Source: Sinohyriopsis cumingii
Lineage: Eukaryota > Mollusca > Bivalvia > Unionida > Unionidae
Direction of reading: 5' to 3'
Assembly: GCA_028554795.2 (NCBI GenBank)
Contig: CM068838.1
Coordinates: 125,495,928 to 125,559,927, forward strand
DNA length: 64,000 nucleotides
Below are positions 63,442-64,000 of this stretch, piece after piece; positions within the stretch are counted from its first letter, which is position 1; every line of letters starts with the position of its first letter. The position numbers and the translations under genes were made by a program. Under the pieces are notes generated by a model. It had not been told where the DNA came from and searched no databases. It saw nothing but the letters and a program-made list of their open reading frames with translations.

Positions 63442-63698
63442 TGTTGTTGTTGTTGTTGTTGTAGGGTTTAACGCCATTTTCAGCACACAATAGGCTATAC
63501 ATGGCAGCCAGTATTTATGGTGGAGGAAGAACCTGGGAAAACCCCCAGAAAGAACCACCGACCCACGAGAAACTACTGGCAAGCTTTCTCACATATCCAC
63601 ATTGGCTGAATCCATGACTCGTACCCACGCAGACAGAGGTGAGATGGCAGTGATCTGTAACTGAGAGCGCTTTAGTCCACTCGACCACTTGGGGCCCC
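63442..63698 (-). mobile_element. tRNA-Leu-like SINE (family A), full length
   Basis: Minus strand: (GTT)n tail end at 63442, GGGTTTAACGCCATTTTCAG, tRNA head ending CGACCACTTGGGGCCCCG. Confidence 0.9.
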
Positions 63699-63721
63699 GA
63701 TGGCATGCTGTATGTTGGCTA

Positions 63722-63840
63722 TGACTAAGGAATCAGACTGGGATCACATTCTTTTTTATTCTGACCCTTCAGTGCAGATTGGAGGAGGAAATGATCAGCT
63801 TGGGAAGGGTACTAGTTGTCCTCAGGAAGGAAAGCAATGC
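63722..63840 (-). repeat. Dispersed repeat, inverted copy (partner at 60680-60775)
   Basis: Its reverse complement, with CATTTCCTCCTCCAATCTGC and GAAGGGTCAGAATAAAAAAG, aligns with 60680-60775. It carries a decoy splice acceptor and a 26-codon open frame that imitates the next TMEM67 exon. Confidence 0.72.
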
Positions 63841-64000
63841 AACTGTAGCAGTTAAGTATTAGATATTTTTTCTAAATTTAAATTATATTTACCCCACCAC
63901 CACCAATAAAACAAAAACATTTTTTTATTGCCTAAATTTATTTCTGTTTAATTTATGTCATGGGTCATCCATATTTATCATCAATTAAGTTAACAATATT
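63841..64000. other. Intron 9 continuing past the window
   Basis: AT-rich sequence. The next TMEM67 exon has not been reached. Confidence 0.5.

Noticed and set aside
63773-63850. Candidate TMEM67 exon 10 (26 in-phase codons after a good acceptor)
   Set aside because: The sequence is an inverted copy of the dispersed repeat at 60680-60775, and the peptide (CRLEEEMISLGRVLVVL...) does not resemble meckelin.

Overview
Animal genomic DNA, most likely from a mollusc or another lophotrochozoan. The single host gene is intron-rich with GT-AG splice sites. Two tRNA-derived SINE families, several LINE clades, a Penelope-like element, DIRS-type fragments, TIR DNA transposons and many minisatellites fill the rest. 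No gene, RNA or operon typical of bacteria is present. The phylum is inferred from repeat style and was not tested by any search.

The host gene is the 5' part of TMEM67 (meckelin, MKS3) on the + strand. Nine exons between 12456 and 60563 splice in phase into 362 codons. They encode a signal peptide, the cysteine-rich extracellular region and the start of the beta-rich ectodomain. The transmembrane half lies beyond position 64000. Introns are 1.5 to 9.7 kb and nearly all of their length is repeats, so about 1.1 kb of coding sequence is spread over 48 kb. A possible tenth exon near 63773 is a dispersed repeat and was rejected.

Layout. 1-9370: intergenic, with an L1/Tx1-like LINE on the minus strand (3720-6165), a diverged pair of about 113-bp direct repeats and some palindromes. 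9375-12358: a decayed Mutator-like (MULE) DNA transposon, recognised by its transposase C-terminus and by inverted arrays of a GGTACGAAACGAC-type motif; its right end is about 100 bp from the TMEM67 start codon. Intron 1: a second block (12822-17943) bounded by inverted arrays of a GAGAAGTCGCCCCA-type motif, containing a Penelope-like element that itself carries a TIR insertion; then a roughly 1-kb repeat also found in intron 5. Introns 2 and 3: DIRS-type, RTE and CR1/L2-type pieces, and a 1.1-kb TIR element (26405-27520) with a 57-residue PHD-finger-like ORF. Intron 4: a pogo/Tigger-like element inside a minisatellite, then long 73-bp and 42-bp minisatellites and a pogo-like MITE. Intron 5: the second copy of the 1-kb repeat, an RTE 3' half and another MITE. 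Introns 6-9: a tyrosine-recombinase fragment, 44-, 38- and 35-bp minisatellites, degenerate satellites of about 145 bp, SINEs and a DIRS recombinase fragment.

Nothing here works as a multi-gene pathway. The main interest is how mobile elements and minisatellites have built the introns and reached the promoter edge of a ciliary gene, and the pair of inverted short-motif arrays on either side of its first exon.
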